Assembly: GCA_014529385.2 (NCBI GenBank)
Contig: CM043953.1
Location: 95,444,842-95,508,841, forward strand
Length of the DNA: 64,000 nt
Direction of reading: 5' to 3'
From: Adiantum capillus-veneris
Taxonomy: Eukaryota > Streptophyta > Polypodiopsida > Polypodiales > Pteridaceae
This document shows, piece by piece, positions 24,709-34,307 of this stretch. A program made the translations under genes and the position numbers. Position 1 is the stretch's first letter. Each line of letters begins with the position of its first letter. The notes under the pieces were generated by a model that did not search any database, was not told the origin of the DNA, and worked only from the letters and a program-made list of their open reading frames with translations.

Positions 24709-25990
24709 CAAAATCTAGTGGTAATGTCTGGTGTATAAGTTCCGGTGCATCGAATCACATGACTAGTCATGTTGAGTGATTCAAGGAAATGCAAACTTTA
24801 CAAATTATTGGTTATGCAGAGACTAGAGATGATATTGCACATCCCATTATGCATACAATAAATGTTCGATTGTGTATGACAATTTGTAAAATAAAGTTCC
24901 TGCTTCATGTACTGCATGTATTCAGCATCATAAAGAATGGTATTTGTTGGAAAAACGGTTGCACATGGCTTGCAAGTCACGTTTAACTTTGATGGTCTCT
25001 TTGTCAAATAGTATAAGAAGAATGAGAGGGTGTTTGTGCAAGGAAAGCAAGTGGGCAAAATGTTTACTTTGGATGTAAATGTACTCGAGGTGAATGTTGT
25101 CATGTTTGCACGAGGTGTAGGTGTTGTTCTAGATACTGAGATTTGGCACAAATGTATTGGTCATGCAAATTTGTAGAGGCTAAACATGATGCAAACTAAA
25201 GAGAATTTTTACTTTAGATGTAAATTTTCCCAAGGTGAATGTTGCCATGTTTGCACAAGATGCAAGTGATGTTCCAGATATTGAGATTTGGCACAAACGT
25301 ATTAGTCAAGTAATTTGTAGAGGGTGAAGATGATGTAAACTAAAGATATGATTATAGGTTTGACAACATTTAAAACTGCCAAAATGCAGAAAGTTTGTGA
25401 AGCTTGTCAATTTGGAAAGTACGTAAAAGCGTTTTTTCCTCATGAAAGCATGTAAGCAGGAATGCATTGGATTTAGTGCATACAGATGTATGGGGTCCGT
25501 CAAATACTGCATCTATGGGTGGATGTAGATACTATGTAAGTTTCATTTGTGACCATACAAGGAAGGTATGGGTCTATTTCATGAAGCAAAAAAGTGAGGT
25601 GTTTATCTAGTTTCATAATTTCAAAGTTATGGTTGAAAACCAGACTAGGAAACATGTAAAGTGCCTGAGGTCAAATGGAGGGGGAGAATACTTCTCCAAT
25701 GAATTCAATGGATTTTTTAAAAAGAATGGAATTTAGAGGTAGTTTTCATGCAAAAATGGTGTTGCTAATCAGAAGAATAGGTTGTAGAAGTTACTAGAGC
25801 ACTGATGAATGAGAAGTTTACAATATGAACAGGACCCCTACTATTGTAGTACATCATATGACACCATAAGAAAAGTTTAATGTTGGAAAACTAGATGTAT
25901 CATATTTTAAAGTGTTTGGATGTAGTGCTTATGTGCATATTCCAGATGAGCTAAGAAGTAAGCTTGATCCAAAAGCAAAAAATTATGTGC
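24709..25990 (+). pseudogene. Copia-3 protease and integrase remnants
   Basis: The protease site reads VWCISSGASNHMTSH at about 24737, with Ser in place of the catalytic Asp. A GAG-pre-integrase motif (IWHKCIGHANL) occurs twice because of a 145-bp tandem duplication. Integrase blocks follow: [17 protein letters not shown] (first Asp), [35 protein letters not shown] (Asp replaced by Asn) and a degenerate KNGVANQKN where the catalytic Glu is lost. The region ends with VFGCSAYVHIPDELRSKLD and GYSLEKKGYKC. The enzyme is inactive in several independent ways. Confidence 0.85.
25063..25345 (+). repeat. 145-bp tandem duplication in Copia-3
   Basis: Units start at 25063 and 25208 with TTTACTTT(G/A)GATGTAAAT and each includes the IWHK motif. 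They differ by roughly 15 to 20 percent by eye, so this duplication is old. Confidence 0.85.
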
Positions 25991-26372
25991 TCATTGGATA
26001 TTCCCTTGAGAAAAAAGGGTATAAATGTGTCAATCATGTCACAAGTAAAGTGAGGGTGAGCAAGGGTGTTGTTTTTTTATGAAATGGCAAGATGGTATTT
26101 TGATTTAAAAGATGATTTGGGGTTTCATGTAAGAGAGAATGTGGCTACAAAAAATACAGGTGGTGACGGTCACAAATCTTGAGTGGCCACAAGGGTCATC
26201 TAGTGCAGGTCATGGTGAGAATCCATGGAATGGCAGGTTTCATGAAAGAGTGAGTCATGCTAACTCTTCACATATGTCAAGGAAAGGGAAGGAAAAAGTT
26301 GATGATGCCCCTAAGTTGCCAAATTTGAGTTCTAGTCATGATGATGGTGATAGTATTGGATCTTAGTAGAGT

Positions 26373-26891
26373 TTGGATGAGGAATTTTTCATACCCTCTC
26401 TGAAGGCTTCAGGTTCAAGAAGGTTGCAAGTAGGGAACAAAGATCCTGGAAGTGATCCTAGACCATGCAGGTTTGAAAGAGTAAGAAATCCTATGCAAAG
26501 ATTAAATTTTGACAATTATGTGGCTCATAATTGTGCATATATGGTGAACATTACAGAGGACGTAAAACCCACATGTTTTGAGGATGCTCTTATGAAAAAT
26601 GGTAGCAAGCTATGGATGAAGAGGTGGTTTCCCTTGATGCAAATGGAACATGGGAGTTGGTGACACTACCAAAGGGAAAGAATGCAATGGATGTAAGTAG
26701 GTTTACAAAATAAAGCATAATGTTGATGGCAGTGTGAGCATCTAGATACAAGGAAAGGCTTGTGGCCAAAGGTTATGCATAGGCTTATGGGATTGATTAT
26801 GAGGACACATTCATCCCTGTAGCCAAGATGGCTACTATTTGTGGTTTATAAAATAAAGCATAATAATGATGCAGTGTGAGCAGGTACAAAG
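26373..26891 (+). pseudogene. Copia-3 RT 5' part, with duplicated segment
   Basis: The linker and RT start are readable: YMVNITEDVKPTCFEDAL, then KIKHNVDG, ERLVAKGYA, GIDYEDTFIPVAKMATI. A second, diverged start of the same block (VYKIKHNNDA at 26844) follows and is cut at 26891 by Copia-4. It resumes at 32427 with AKLVAKGYAQTYAIGYEETF. The left unit is 26701-26843, so the period is 143 bp. Confidence 0.85.
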
Positions 26892-27083
26892 TGAAGGAGT
26901 ACGAGCGGAAGTGCGATGCGAGAGAGAGTGCGAGAAGAAGAGCACGACGATATGGTGAACTCGCTCTACTGTAATGTGTAGAGCATAGTGAGTTCTTATT
27001 AGGTTTTTACAAAAGAATATGTGTACATACCTGGCGGCCCGCCCACTTACCTGGGCGACCACATTGGACTTTATACCCCAACA
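26892..27083 (-). repeat. Copia-4 3' LTR
   Basis: This 192-bp LTR begins TGAAGGAGTACGAGC and ends TACCCCAACA on the plus strand. It carries 16 extra bases (TTACCTGGGCGACCAC, about 27047-27062) relative to the other copy. Confidence 0.97.
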
Positions 27084-27099
27084 ACCTCCCACTTAAAGT
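27084..27099 (-). promoter_or_regulatory. Copia-4 polypurine tract
   Basis: The minus strand reads CTTTAAGTGGGAGGT directly before the LTR, the expected plus-strand primer. Confidence 0.88.
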
Positions 27100-27172
27100 C
27101 CAATGTGGTACTTTAAGTGTGAGAGAATCTACTATACAAGCTAATATACAAGAGATGTAGAGAAGTGATGTA

Positions 27173-28336
27173 CTACCCTACACCTAACTGCTTGCGAAAA
27201 TGCGCAAAGCTCTCTGAGGGAAGTCCTTTTGTAAGTAGATCAGCAGGATTTTCTGTGGTGTGAACTTCGACAAGATGAAGTTGCTTATCCTCGAGCATTT
27301 CCCTGATGAAATGATACTTCACATCCACATGCTTTGTCTTTGAGTGATAAACTGGATTGCGAGCCAATTGTATAGCACTTTGACTATCACAATATAACAC
27401 AGGCATCTCTTCTTTGATTCCCAAATCTGTTACTAGTCGATTAAGCCAAATTGATTCTTTGCATGCCTCTGATGCTGCAACATATTCAGCCTCTGTAGTA
27501 GACTGAGTAACACAATCTTGTAATCTAGAACACCATGATACTGCTCCACCAGCCAATGTAAAGACATACCCTGACGTAGACCTTCGGTTGTCTAAGTCAC
27601 CTGCATAATCTGAGTCTGTAAAACCCTTTACACTTAGCTCCTGACTCCCATAGCATATACGCATACTCTTTGTAGGTTTCACGTATCTCAATATTCCTTT
27701 CACTGCCTCCCAATGTTTCTTGCCTAGGTTTGACATGTATCGACTTACTACTCCCACTGCAAATGCAATGTCTGGGCGAGTAGCAATCATTGCATACATC
27801 AAACTACCCACTGCAGACGCATATGGAATCTTATCCATTTCAGCCTGTTCTTCCTCAGACACAGGACAATCTTGTTTGCTAAGTTTCACATATGGTGGCA
27901 ATGGAACACTCAATGCCTTTCCCTTCTCCATATTGAAACGTTGCAAAACCTTGTCAATATACTCTGTTTGAGATAACCAAATCAACTTCTTTGATCTGTC
28001 TCTCTCAATGCGCATACCAAGTATATGAATTGCCTCACCCATGTCTTTCATGTCAAACGATTTTGCCATCTTTGACTTCAAAGCTGAACTTTCTTCCAAG
28101 TGCTTGCCAGCAATCAACATGTCATCCACATACAAAATAAGGATCAGCCAACTGCCATCCTTAGCCTTCTTTGTATATAGACAGTGATCGAACTCACTAC
28201 GTTTGTAGCCTTGAGAAAGCATAAACTTGTGGAATTTATGGTACCATGCCCTCGGTGATTGTTTTAAGCCATAAAGACTTTTTAACAACTGGCATACCCA
28301 ATCTTCCTTGCCTTTCTCAACAAACCCTTCTGGATG
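27173..28336 (-). pseudogene. Copia-4 RT palm/thumb and RNase H
   Basis: In the polyprotein frame after the second TAG codon the sequence reads HPEGF, LLKSLYGLKQSPRAWYHKF, ILYVDDMLIAG with YVDD intact, FDMKDMGEAIHILGM, IPYASAVGSLMYAMIATRPD, then the RNase H blocks GFTDSDYAGDLDNRRSTSGY, SWCSRLQDCVTQSTTEAEY, VLYCDSQSAIQLARNPVYHS and KTKHVDVKYHFIREML, ending NPADLLTKGL. All RT and RNase H signature residues I can check are present. Without the upstream TAG this domain would look functional. Confidence 0.95.
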
Positions 28337-29833
28337 CTACATGTAAATTTCCACATCTAAATCACCATGCAAGAACGTTGTCTTGACATCCATTTGGTGC
28401 AACACCAAATCTAATATGGCAACCAATGCAAGAAAGCATCTCAATGTAGTCATCTTGACCACCGGAGAGAAGACTTCATCAAAGTCAATGCCTTGTTCTT
28501 GCTTAAAGCCATTGGCAACAAGCCTTGCTTTGTACTTTGGCTGACTATCATGAGCGGTGATCTTATACCTGTAAACCCATTTACAAGGTAGAGCCTTTTT
28601 GCCCTGTGGTAATTTAACTAGCTTCCATGTCTTGTTTTTATGCAGAGCTGTCATCTCTGACTGCATGGCCAATTTCCAATTCCCTGAGTCCTTCATTTGC
28701 ACTGCTTCCTTGTAACATGAAGGCTCATTGCAATCAGTCAACATGACATAGTTCATAGATGGAACAAACCTATCAGGAGGTCGCGTAACACGTCCAGATC
28801 TACGCACAATAGGTGGCTCAGGCTCAGCCACAACCTGTGGTTCCAATCTATCATGTCCTTGCTCCTCTTGAGCCCTGACATTTTGTCTTGCACGTGCAGG
28901 TCCATCTTCATGGAAGACAACTCTTCTAATCTCCTCAACCCTCTCTGGTTTAGAATGATATTTGGATTCATTAAAGTGAACATCATTGCTGCGGACAACC
29001 TTTCTGGATTCGGGATCCCAAAGTCTGTACCCCATCTCACCAGAATTACCATAGCCTAGAAAGATGCACTTTCTACTCTTTGGCTCAAGTTTGTTCCTAA
29101 ATTCCTTTGGAACGTGAGTATATGCCTCACAGCCAAAGACTCTGAGATGTTTGTATGAGGGCATTTTGCCTGACCATACCATCTCTGGCACTGAATCCTT
29201 CTGCAAAACCTTGCTAGGAGATCTATTTACAAGATGAACAGCTGTTGATACAGCTTCAGCCCAAAACCCATTTGGCAGCTGTGCATTAGACAACATACTT
29301 CTGACCTTCTCTTGTATGGTCCTATTCATCCTCTCAGCAACACCATTTTGAGGAGGATTGTAAGGAGCAGTAAGTTCACGTTTTATACCTTTTGACTCAC
29401 AAAAGTCCTGAAAGGCCTTTGAAACATACTCTCCACCATTGTCAGTGCGTAAGCATTTAAGCTTCTTGCCACTCTGATTCTCCACAAGTGTCAAAAACGT
29501 TTTGAAAACACTAAACGCTTCATCCTTGTGCTTGAGAAAGTAAACCCATACTTTCCTCGAATAATCATCTATAAATGTCATAAAGTAAGAAGCTCCCCCT
29601 AGAGATAGGTTAGGCATAGGTCCACACAAATCACTATGAACAAGTGCCAACTGTGTATCTCTTCTACTGCTTCTATGCTTATGTGGCTGCTGTGTTTTCT
29701 TACCATATAGACAATGTTCACAGAATTCAAAATCATTAAATGAAAAGCCAGGCAAATAACCAGAACGACACAAGATTTCCATTCCCTTCTTTGACATATG
29801 TCCTAACCGGCTATGCCACAAAGAAACGTTCGG
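28337..29833 (-). pseudogene. Copia-4 integrase and RT fingers
   Basis: In the same polyprotein frame between the two TAG codons the order is WHSRLGHMSKKGMEIL (GAG-pre-integrase), FCEHCLYGKKTQ, LVHSDLCGPM, CLRTDNGGEYVSKAF, NPPQNGVAERMNRT (all three catalytic DDE residues), HLRVFGCEAYTHV, a linker ending TRPPDRFVPSMNYV, and the RT start WKLAMQSEMTALHKNKTWKL, LPCKWVYRYKI, LVANGFKQEQGIDFDEVFSP and MDVKTTFLHGDLDVEIYM. The frame ends at TAG 28339-28337, where family members usually have Gln. The integrase appears complete. Confidence 0.95.
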
Positions 29834-31153
29834 CTACTCGGTTACATTGATTACATTTTTAGAGACATTTGATACATAAATCATGTAAAGTCCTCCAGAC
29901 TTTACTCCATGTGCTACTGTCATAGAACCCTTGGATATCTTCCACATGTTCTGTCCAAAAGTGGTGACGTAGCCAGCATCATCAAGTAAACCTGTGTTGA
30001 TCAAGCTCTTTGTAATTGCGGGAACATGTCTCACATTCTTCAGCATGAAAGAAGAGCCATTCTGAAACTTCAATTGAACATCTCCAACACCTAAGATCTC
30101 ACATGTCTGCCCATTGCCTAGCGGAACATGATCTTTAGTGGTCACATAAGAAGTAAACCACTCCTTGTTTGGAGACACATGAAGTGATTCCTCTGAGTCT
30201 ATAATCCAGTCACTCAGTGCATTTCCATCAAATGCTGTAAGAAGAGTTGAGTCCATTGTATTCTTCAAGAAGTAGATGTCTCTTGACACTAGACTGTCAT
30301 CCTCTACAACAGTGTTTGTCACATTTATTTCTTGAATCTTCATTGAGGACTTGTTCTTCTCACCATGGTCTTCAGCTTTCTCTTTGCCTTTTTCTGCTTT
30401 CCATTCTCTGCAGTCTCTTTTCATGTGACCCTTCTTGCCACAATGGTAGCATTCTATGTCACTCTTGCCTTTAGCACTGCGGGACTTGCTACGAGACTGA
30501 TTCCTCTTTCCACCTTTGTACTTTTCTTTGGTCCTTCCCCTGACAACTAAGGCTGTTCCTTTGCCTTTGTCCATTGTCTTTCTATTGGTTTCTTCAGTAA
30601 GCAGACTTCCTTCTACACCTGCTATGTTCAAACCATCTGGAGGTGCAGAATTACTCAAAGCTGTGCGAAAAGTGTCCCAACTTTCCGGCAATGTGATCAA
30701 CAGGAACATAGCTCTAACAGGTTCATCAAACTTGACACCTTGAGCTGACAACTGACTATAGATTGTGTTGAATTCATTCAGATGATTGGACATAGATGTC
30801 CCTTCTTTCATCTTCAAGTCAACAAGCTTCTTAAGCCAGTATACCTGTGAAGTTGCACTCTGCTTCTCAAAAAGATCACTCAGCTTTAACCATGCTTGAT
30901 AAGCCGACATCTCGTCTACTACATTGAAGTAAACGCTTTCTGCCAAAGTCAGCATAATGGTAGAAAGTGCCAATTCATCCATTTCGCTCCATTCATCTTC
31001 GTCCATATCTTCTGGTTTTATCCCCTTGAGCTTTATAGGTTTTATCTGCTTCTTTTGTAACAACACGTGCCAAATCTGCTTCTTCCACAATGGGAAATTG
31101 GTTCCATCCAGCTTTTTGATATTGTAAAGAGTAGTGTCCTGTGATCCAGCCAT
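29834..31153 (-). CDS. gag: Copia-4 Gag and protease (439 residues)
   Basis: The ATG at 31153 gives MAGSQDTTLYNIKKLDGTNF followed by PLWKKQIWHVLL, a typical copia Gag start. The Gag core runs to about residue 200, a basic region to 230, and the knuckle CYHCGKKGHMKRDC at about 234-247 has all four ligands. The protease site at residues 317-323 reads IIDSEES instead of the normal DSGAS: the Asp (319) is kept, but the essential Gly and the Ala are both Glu, so protease activity is doubtful. The frame ends in TAG (29836-29834) exactly before the GAG-pre-integrase block. Gag itself could still be made. Confidence 0.93.
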   Translation of the reverse strand: MAGSQDTTLYNIKKLDGTNFPLWKKQIWHVLLQKKQIKPIKLKGIKPEDMDEDEWSEMDELALSTIMLTLAESVYFNVVDEMSAYQAWLKLSDLFEKQSATSQVYWLKKLVDLKMKEGTSMSNHLNEFNTIYSQLSAQGVKFDEPVRAMFLLITLPESWDTFRTALSNSAPPDGLNIAGVEGSLLTEETNRKTMDKGKGTALVVRGRTKEKYKGGKRNQSRSKSRSAKGKSDIECYHCGKKGHMKRDCREWKAEKGKEKAEDHGEKNKSSMKIQEINVTNTVVEDDSLVSRDIYFLKNTMDSTLLTAFDGNALSDWIIDSEESLHVSPNKEWFTSYVTTKDHVPLGNGQTCEILGVGDVQLKFQNGSSFMLKNVRHVPAITKSLINTGLLDDAGYVTTFGQNMWKISKGSMTVAHGVKSGGLYMIYVSNVSKNVINVTE

Positions 31154-32236
31154 AGCTACGCTTCACAGTAGTTTACTTTTCTGGGAAAAATTCGGCAGAG
31201 TTTCCCCTGTAAACTGACCTCTGAACCAATATCAACCTATCAAATGAACCAAGAAAGCTTCAGATTTTGCAAAAATTTTGGCAGAGTCTCCTTTGTAAAA
31301 TGGCTCTGGTGTACTAAAAACAGACCAAAAAACAGCTCAAAAAACACTGTCTCTCTGACACTGTAAGCTGCGGGTAAACCTGTCTTGCACCTGTACTGTC
31401 TCTCACTGTCCTGTCACTGTCCTATAAGCATAGACTGCGAAAATGCCTCAACGGCAGTAAAGTAAAGATGCAATCCCAACTGTCTAACTCACAGTCAATA
31501 CATCCTAGCTGCCTATCTAAGGGTGCTCGAGGGATCGCTCCAAGACCTGTATCACCAAAAGGATCTCAACATTCGAGAGTCCCCCAGCTCAATAAAACCT
31601 CACTCGACCCTCAACAAAGGCTGCAGTAAATCTGACAGTACATAGACTTCCCACAAAGTCATACATCCACAAATTTCCCACTGTATGCTGTAACCGCTGC
31701 GGCGGTTGTTTGCTGTGTGACTCATAGCCAGCAAACCCTCAACAGACATACATCATCTCTGACAATACATCCCATGTGGAAGTACGTGCAATTTTAGGAT
31801 GAAATCTGGAATATCAAGCAGCAAACACAAGCTACCTGATGAACTAGTGGATGTCGCCTACAGTCTGTGTGTAAATGCGCCCGTGTCATATGTGACACGC
31901 CTCCAAGAACTGTGAGCTGTCCTTCGATGTATAGACAGCCACAAATCAACACTCTGGGAGTGTCGATATCCTCAGCACCTGCAGTCGTAGGCCGAAAACC
32001 CCAAATTTGCAGAGTCGGATCTGCACCCGTCGAGACCACGTAGTCAAAAATGGCATGTGCAGACCTTTGTCGAAGCCGAACGGTGGCCGAGATGACCTCA
32101 GAATGAAATTCTGACAACACCGGGTCCTTCGGGCTTTCCCACGAGATTTGGGGCCGTGTCTTCGCCTGTCGAATTTCACTCCAATCTGAGTTGGTGACTC
32201 TAGCCTCCTGCAGTGCTGCCCCGAGCCTCGATCTGA
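31154..32236 (-). other. Copia-4 long 5' leader
   Basis: About 1.1 kb separate the PBS from the gag start. No conserved domain was seen. A minus-strand frame of 108 codons (31794-32120) and overlapping ones exist, but none is recognisable. The leader is unusually long for a copia element with LTRs below 200 bp. Confidence 0.6.
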
Positions 32237-32248
32237 GCTCTGATACCA
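32237..32248 (-). promoter_or_regulatory. Copia-4 primer-binding site
   Basis: The minus strand reads TGGTATCAGAGC two bases from the 5' LTR, a perfect initiator-Met tRNA match. The 1.1 kb between the PBS and the gag ATG (31154-32236) is an untranslated leader with no recognised gene. Confidence 0.95.
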
Positions 32249-32250
32249 GT

Positions 32251-32426
32251 TGAAGGAGTACGAGCGGAAGTGCGACGCGAGAGAGAGTGCGAGAAGAAGA
32301 GCACGACGATATGGTGAACTCGCTCTACTGTAATGTGTAGAGCATAGTGAGTTCTTATTAGGTTTTTACAAAAGAATATGTGTACATACCTGGCGGCCCG
32401 CCCACATTGGGCTTTATACCCCAACA
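32251..32426 (-). repeat. Copia-4 5' LTR
   Basis: This 176-bp LTR matches 26892-27083 with two substitutions (at about 32276 and 32411) and lacks the 16-bp block. Confidence 0.97.
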
Positions 32427-33730
32427 CAAAGCCAAGCTTGTGGCCAAAGGTTATGCACAAACTTATGCGATTGGTTATGAGGAGACATTCATCCCCATAG
32501 CCAAGACGGCTATTTTTCGTGTGTTTATTGCAGTGGATTCCGCTTTAAAATGGGTGTTCAAGCAAATGGATGTAAAGAATGAGTTTCTAAATGGAGACTT
32601 GGAGGAAGTTGTGTTTATGTAGCATCCACAAGGTTATGCAAGTATGAGTCTATGTGACCTTTTATGTAGGTTAAAGAAATCATTGTATGGGCTTAAGTAA
32701 GCACCTAGAGCTTGGTATGAGAGTATTTTGGCATTCCTCATTCCATCGGATACGTCTGGTGAAGATCATTCATTGTATGTGAAGAAGAATGAGGCAAGAA
32801 TTGTGGTGATTTGCATTTATGTGGATGATTTAATTATTGAAGGTGATAATGTGGCTAAAGTAGAAGGTATATAGTCTCTACTTATTTAGGAGTTTGAGAT
32901 GAAAGACTTGGCATACTTGTGGTATTTCTTGGGTATTGAAGTCATTTTCAGAGAAGAGGGTGTATGGTTGTCATAGAAGAGAGTGTATGCCTTGGAAATG
33001 TGGAAAAAGTATGGTATGGACAATTGTAAGCCAATTGTGATGCCCTTAGATCAAAATTTGAAGTTGGGGGTCAAGTGCTTGAGAATGCTACCATGTACTG
33101 GAAGATTGTGGGCACTTTGATCTACTTGACTATCTCACATCCCAACTTGAGCTACATGGCTCTATTGGTGAGTTAGTTTATGCACTCTCCCAGGAAACCA
33201 CACTTGGATGCAATGAGGTGCACTTTGAGCTATGTGATTGCTACTTTGGATTATGCACTCTTTTATAGGGATGATGTGGAGTTGCATCTCTATGGCTACA
33301 TAGATGCAAATTGGACTGGTTGTACATACAATCATAGGTCTACCAATGGATTCATGTTTTCACTTGGCAGTGCTAATATCACATGGAGCAGCAAGAAGCA
33401 ACCTATGATTTCTCTTTTGAGTGTAGACGTAGAGTATAGGGGTGTTTTAGTGGCAACATGTGAGGTAGTGTGGTTGGGATTTCTACTTTAGCACTTTGGA
33501 CTATAGGTAGAGAGGTTGGTTGTCATCTATTGTGACAACCTCATCAACATACAGTTGGCATGAAACCCAATGTTTCATGCCAAGACAAAGCACATTGAGG
33601 TGCACTATCACTTCATCAGAGAGAGGGTCTTATTAGGCAACATCAACCTTGAGTATGTGGCCACCGATGAGCAGGTTGCAGATATCTTCATGAAGGCCCT
33701 TGGAGCGGAGAAGCTACGGTGATTTCCAGC
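32427..33730 (+). pseudogene. Copia-3 RT 3' part and RNase H
   Basis: Plus-strand Copia-3 coding resumes after Copia-4: LVAKGYAQTYAIGYEETFIPIAK, KWVFKQMDVKNEFLNGDL, a stop replacing the usual Gln after EEVVFM, KSLYGLK, CIYVDDLIIEG, MKDLAYLWYFLGIEV, HSPRKPHLDAMRCTLSYV, GYIDANWTGCTYNHRSTNGF, SWSSKKQPMISLLSVDVEY, then IYCDNLINIQLA and TKHIEVHYHFIRERV. The YVDD site is intact, but at least eight stops or shifts interrupt the frame. It contains the whole C-terminal half of an old copia polyprotein. Confidence 0.92.
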
Positions 33731-33751
33731 GATGCTTGGCATATGGGAGAT

Positions 33752-34164
33752 TGTGGGAATCAAGCTAAATATTGTCTTTTTACTCAATAAAATTTATGCT
33801 TCAAAATAGTGCTTGCAATTTTGTAGCTTCATCGCATTCTCCACCACAATGTTGCAATGATGCAAGGCCTTCACTTTGGCTTTGTGTTAGTGGGTCTTTA
33901 TGGCAGACGCCTATAGCACACTATCTGGCACTAACATAACAATGTCAATACTCATGGAAGTGACTCGGATGGGGCACGAAGACTCTTTGAGGTTGTCAGT
34001 GCTCAATTAGTGAACCTAGTAAGCAGCACATCAACTCAACAAGCTAACCACCACTCCGTGATTGAAAATTTAATTATGTCTTATCTCACTACTCTCAGTC
34101 ATCATGCCATTTTGATGACTAAACGGACTCAAATTGTCACAAAACTCTAAAGGAAGCTATATTA
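33752..34164. other. Anonymous DNA between Copia-3 and the gypsy LTR
   Basis: The first 20 to 25 bases (TGTGGGAATCAAGCTAAATA) weakly resemble the Copia-3 LTR start, but similarity then stops. No gene was recognised. Confidence 0.5.
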
Positions 34165-34242
34165 GAGTGTGAAGCACAACCATAAGTTGATCCCCTAAGG
34201 TTAGGACTTAGTTCTTTTTTATCTATCTAACCCCATGTTCGT

Positions 34243-34307
34243 GGAAAGCACCCGACTTATCGGGTCCACCCATCCGACAATTGGTTCGATACCAATCCCC
34301 GCTTTCC
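34243..34307. other. tRNA-like stem-loop set inside LTR L1
   Basis: The segment has outer 7-bp arms GGAAAGC and GCTTTCC, an inner ACCCGA/TCGGGT hairpin with a 4-base loop, and a 5-bp stem ATTGG/CCAAT closing the 7-base loop TTCGATA, which resembles a T-arm. The total is 65 bases. The copy in L3 (44001-44064) keeps the outer arms but not the T-like arm. It is not a normal tRNA gene: the D-like arm is too tight and there is no regular anticodon arm. Confidence 0.4.

Larger units (their letters stand above)
26892..32426 (-). mobile_element. Copia-4, young Ty1/copia element nested in Copia-3
   Basis: The element is bounded by short LTRs and by a perfect 5-bp target-site duplication CAAAG (26887-26891 and 32427-32431). 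The LTRs differ by two substitutions and one 16-bp indel, which makes this the most recent datable insertion in the window. The minus-strand polyprotein from ATG 31153 to the stop at 27173 stays in one frame over about 1,326 codons and is broken only by two TAG codons. PBS and polypurine tract are both intact. Confidence 0.98.
22077..33751 (+). mobile_element. Copia-3, old Ty1/copia element split by Copia-4
   Basis: A 5' LTR and PBS at the left are followed on the plus strand by gag, protease, integrase and RT pieces up to 26891. Copia-4 then interrupts, and RT and RNase H resume at 32427. The polypurine-like ATATGGGAGAT ends at 33751. Many stops and shifts show great age. No convincing full 3' LTR follows: only about 20 bases after 33752 resemble the 5' LTR start. 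The element also contains two tandem duplications and a possible solo LTR. Confidence 0.85.

Noticed and set aside
30247-30743. Plus-strand frames opposite Copia-4 gag
   Set aside because: They are antisense shadows of the gag frame without independent motifs.
34243-34307. A genuine tRNA gene
   Set aside because: The segment lacks a normal D-arm and anticodon arm, is only 65 bases long and lies inside an LTR; it is listed as tRNA-like only.
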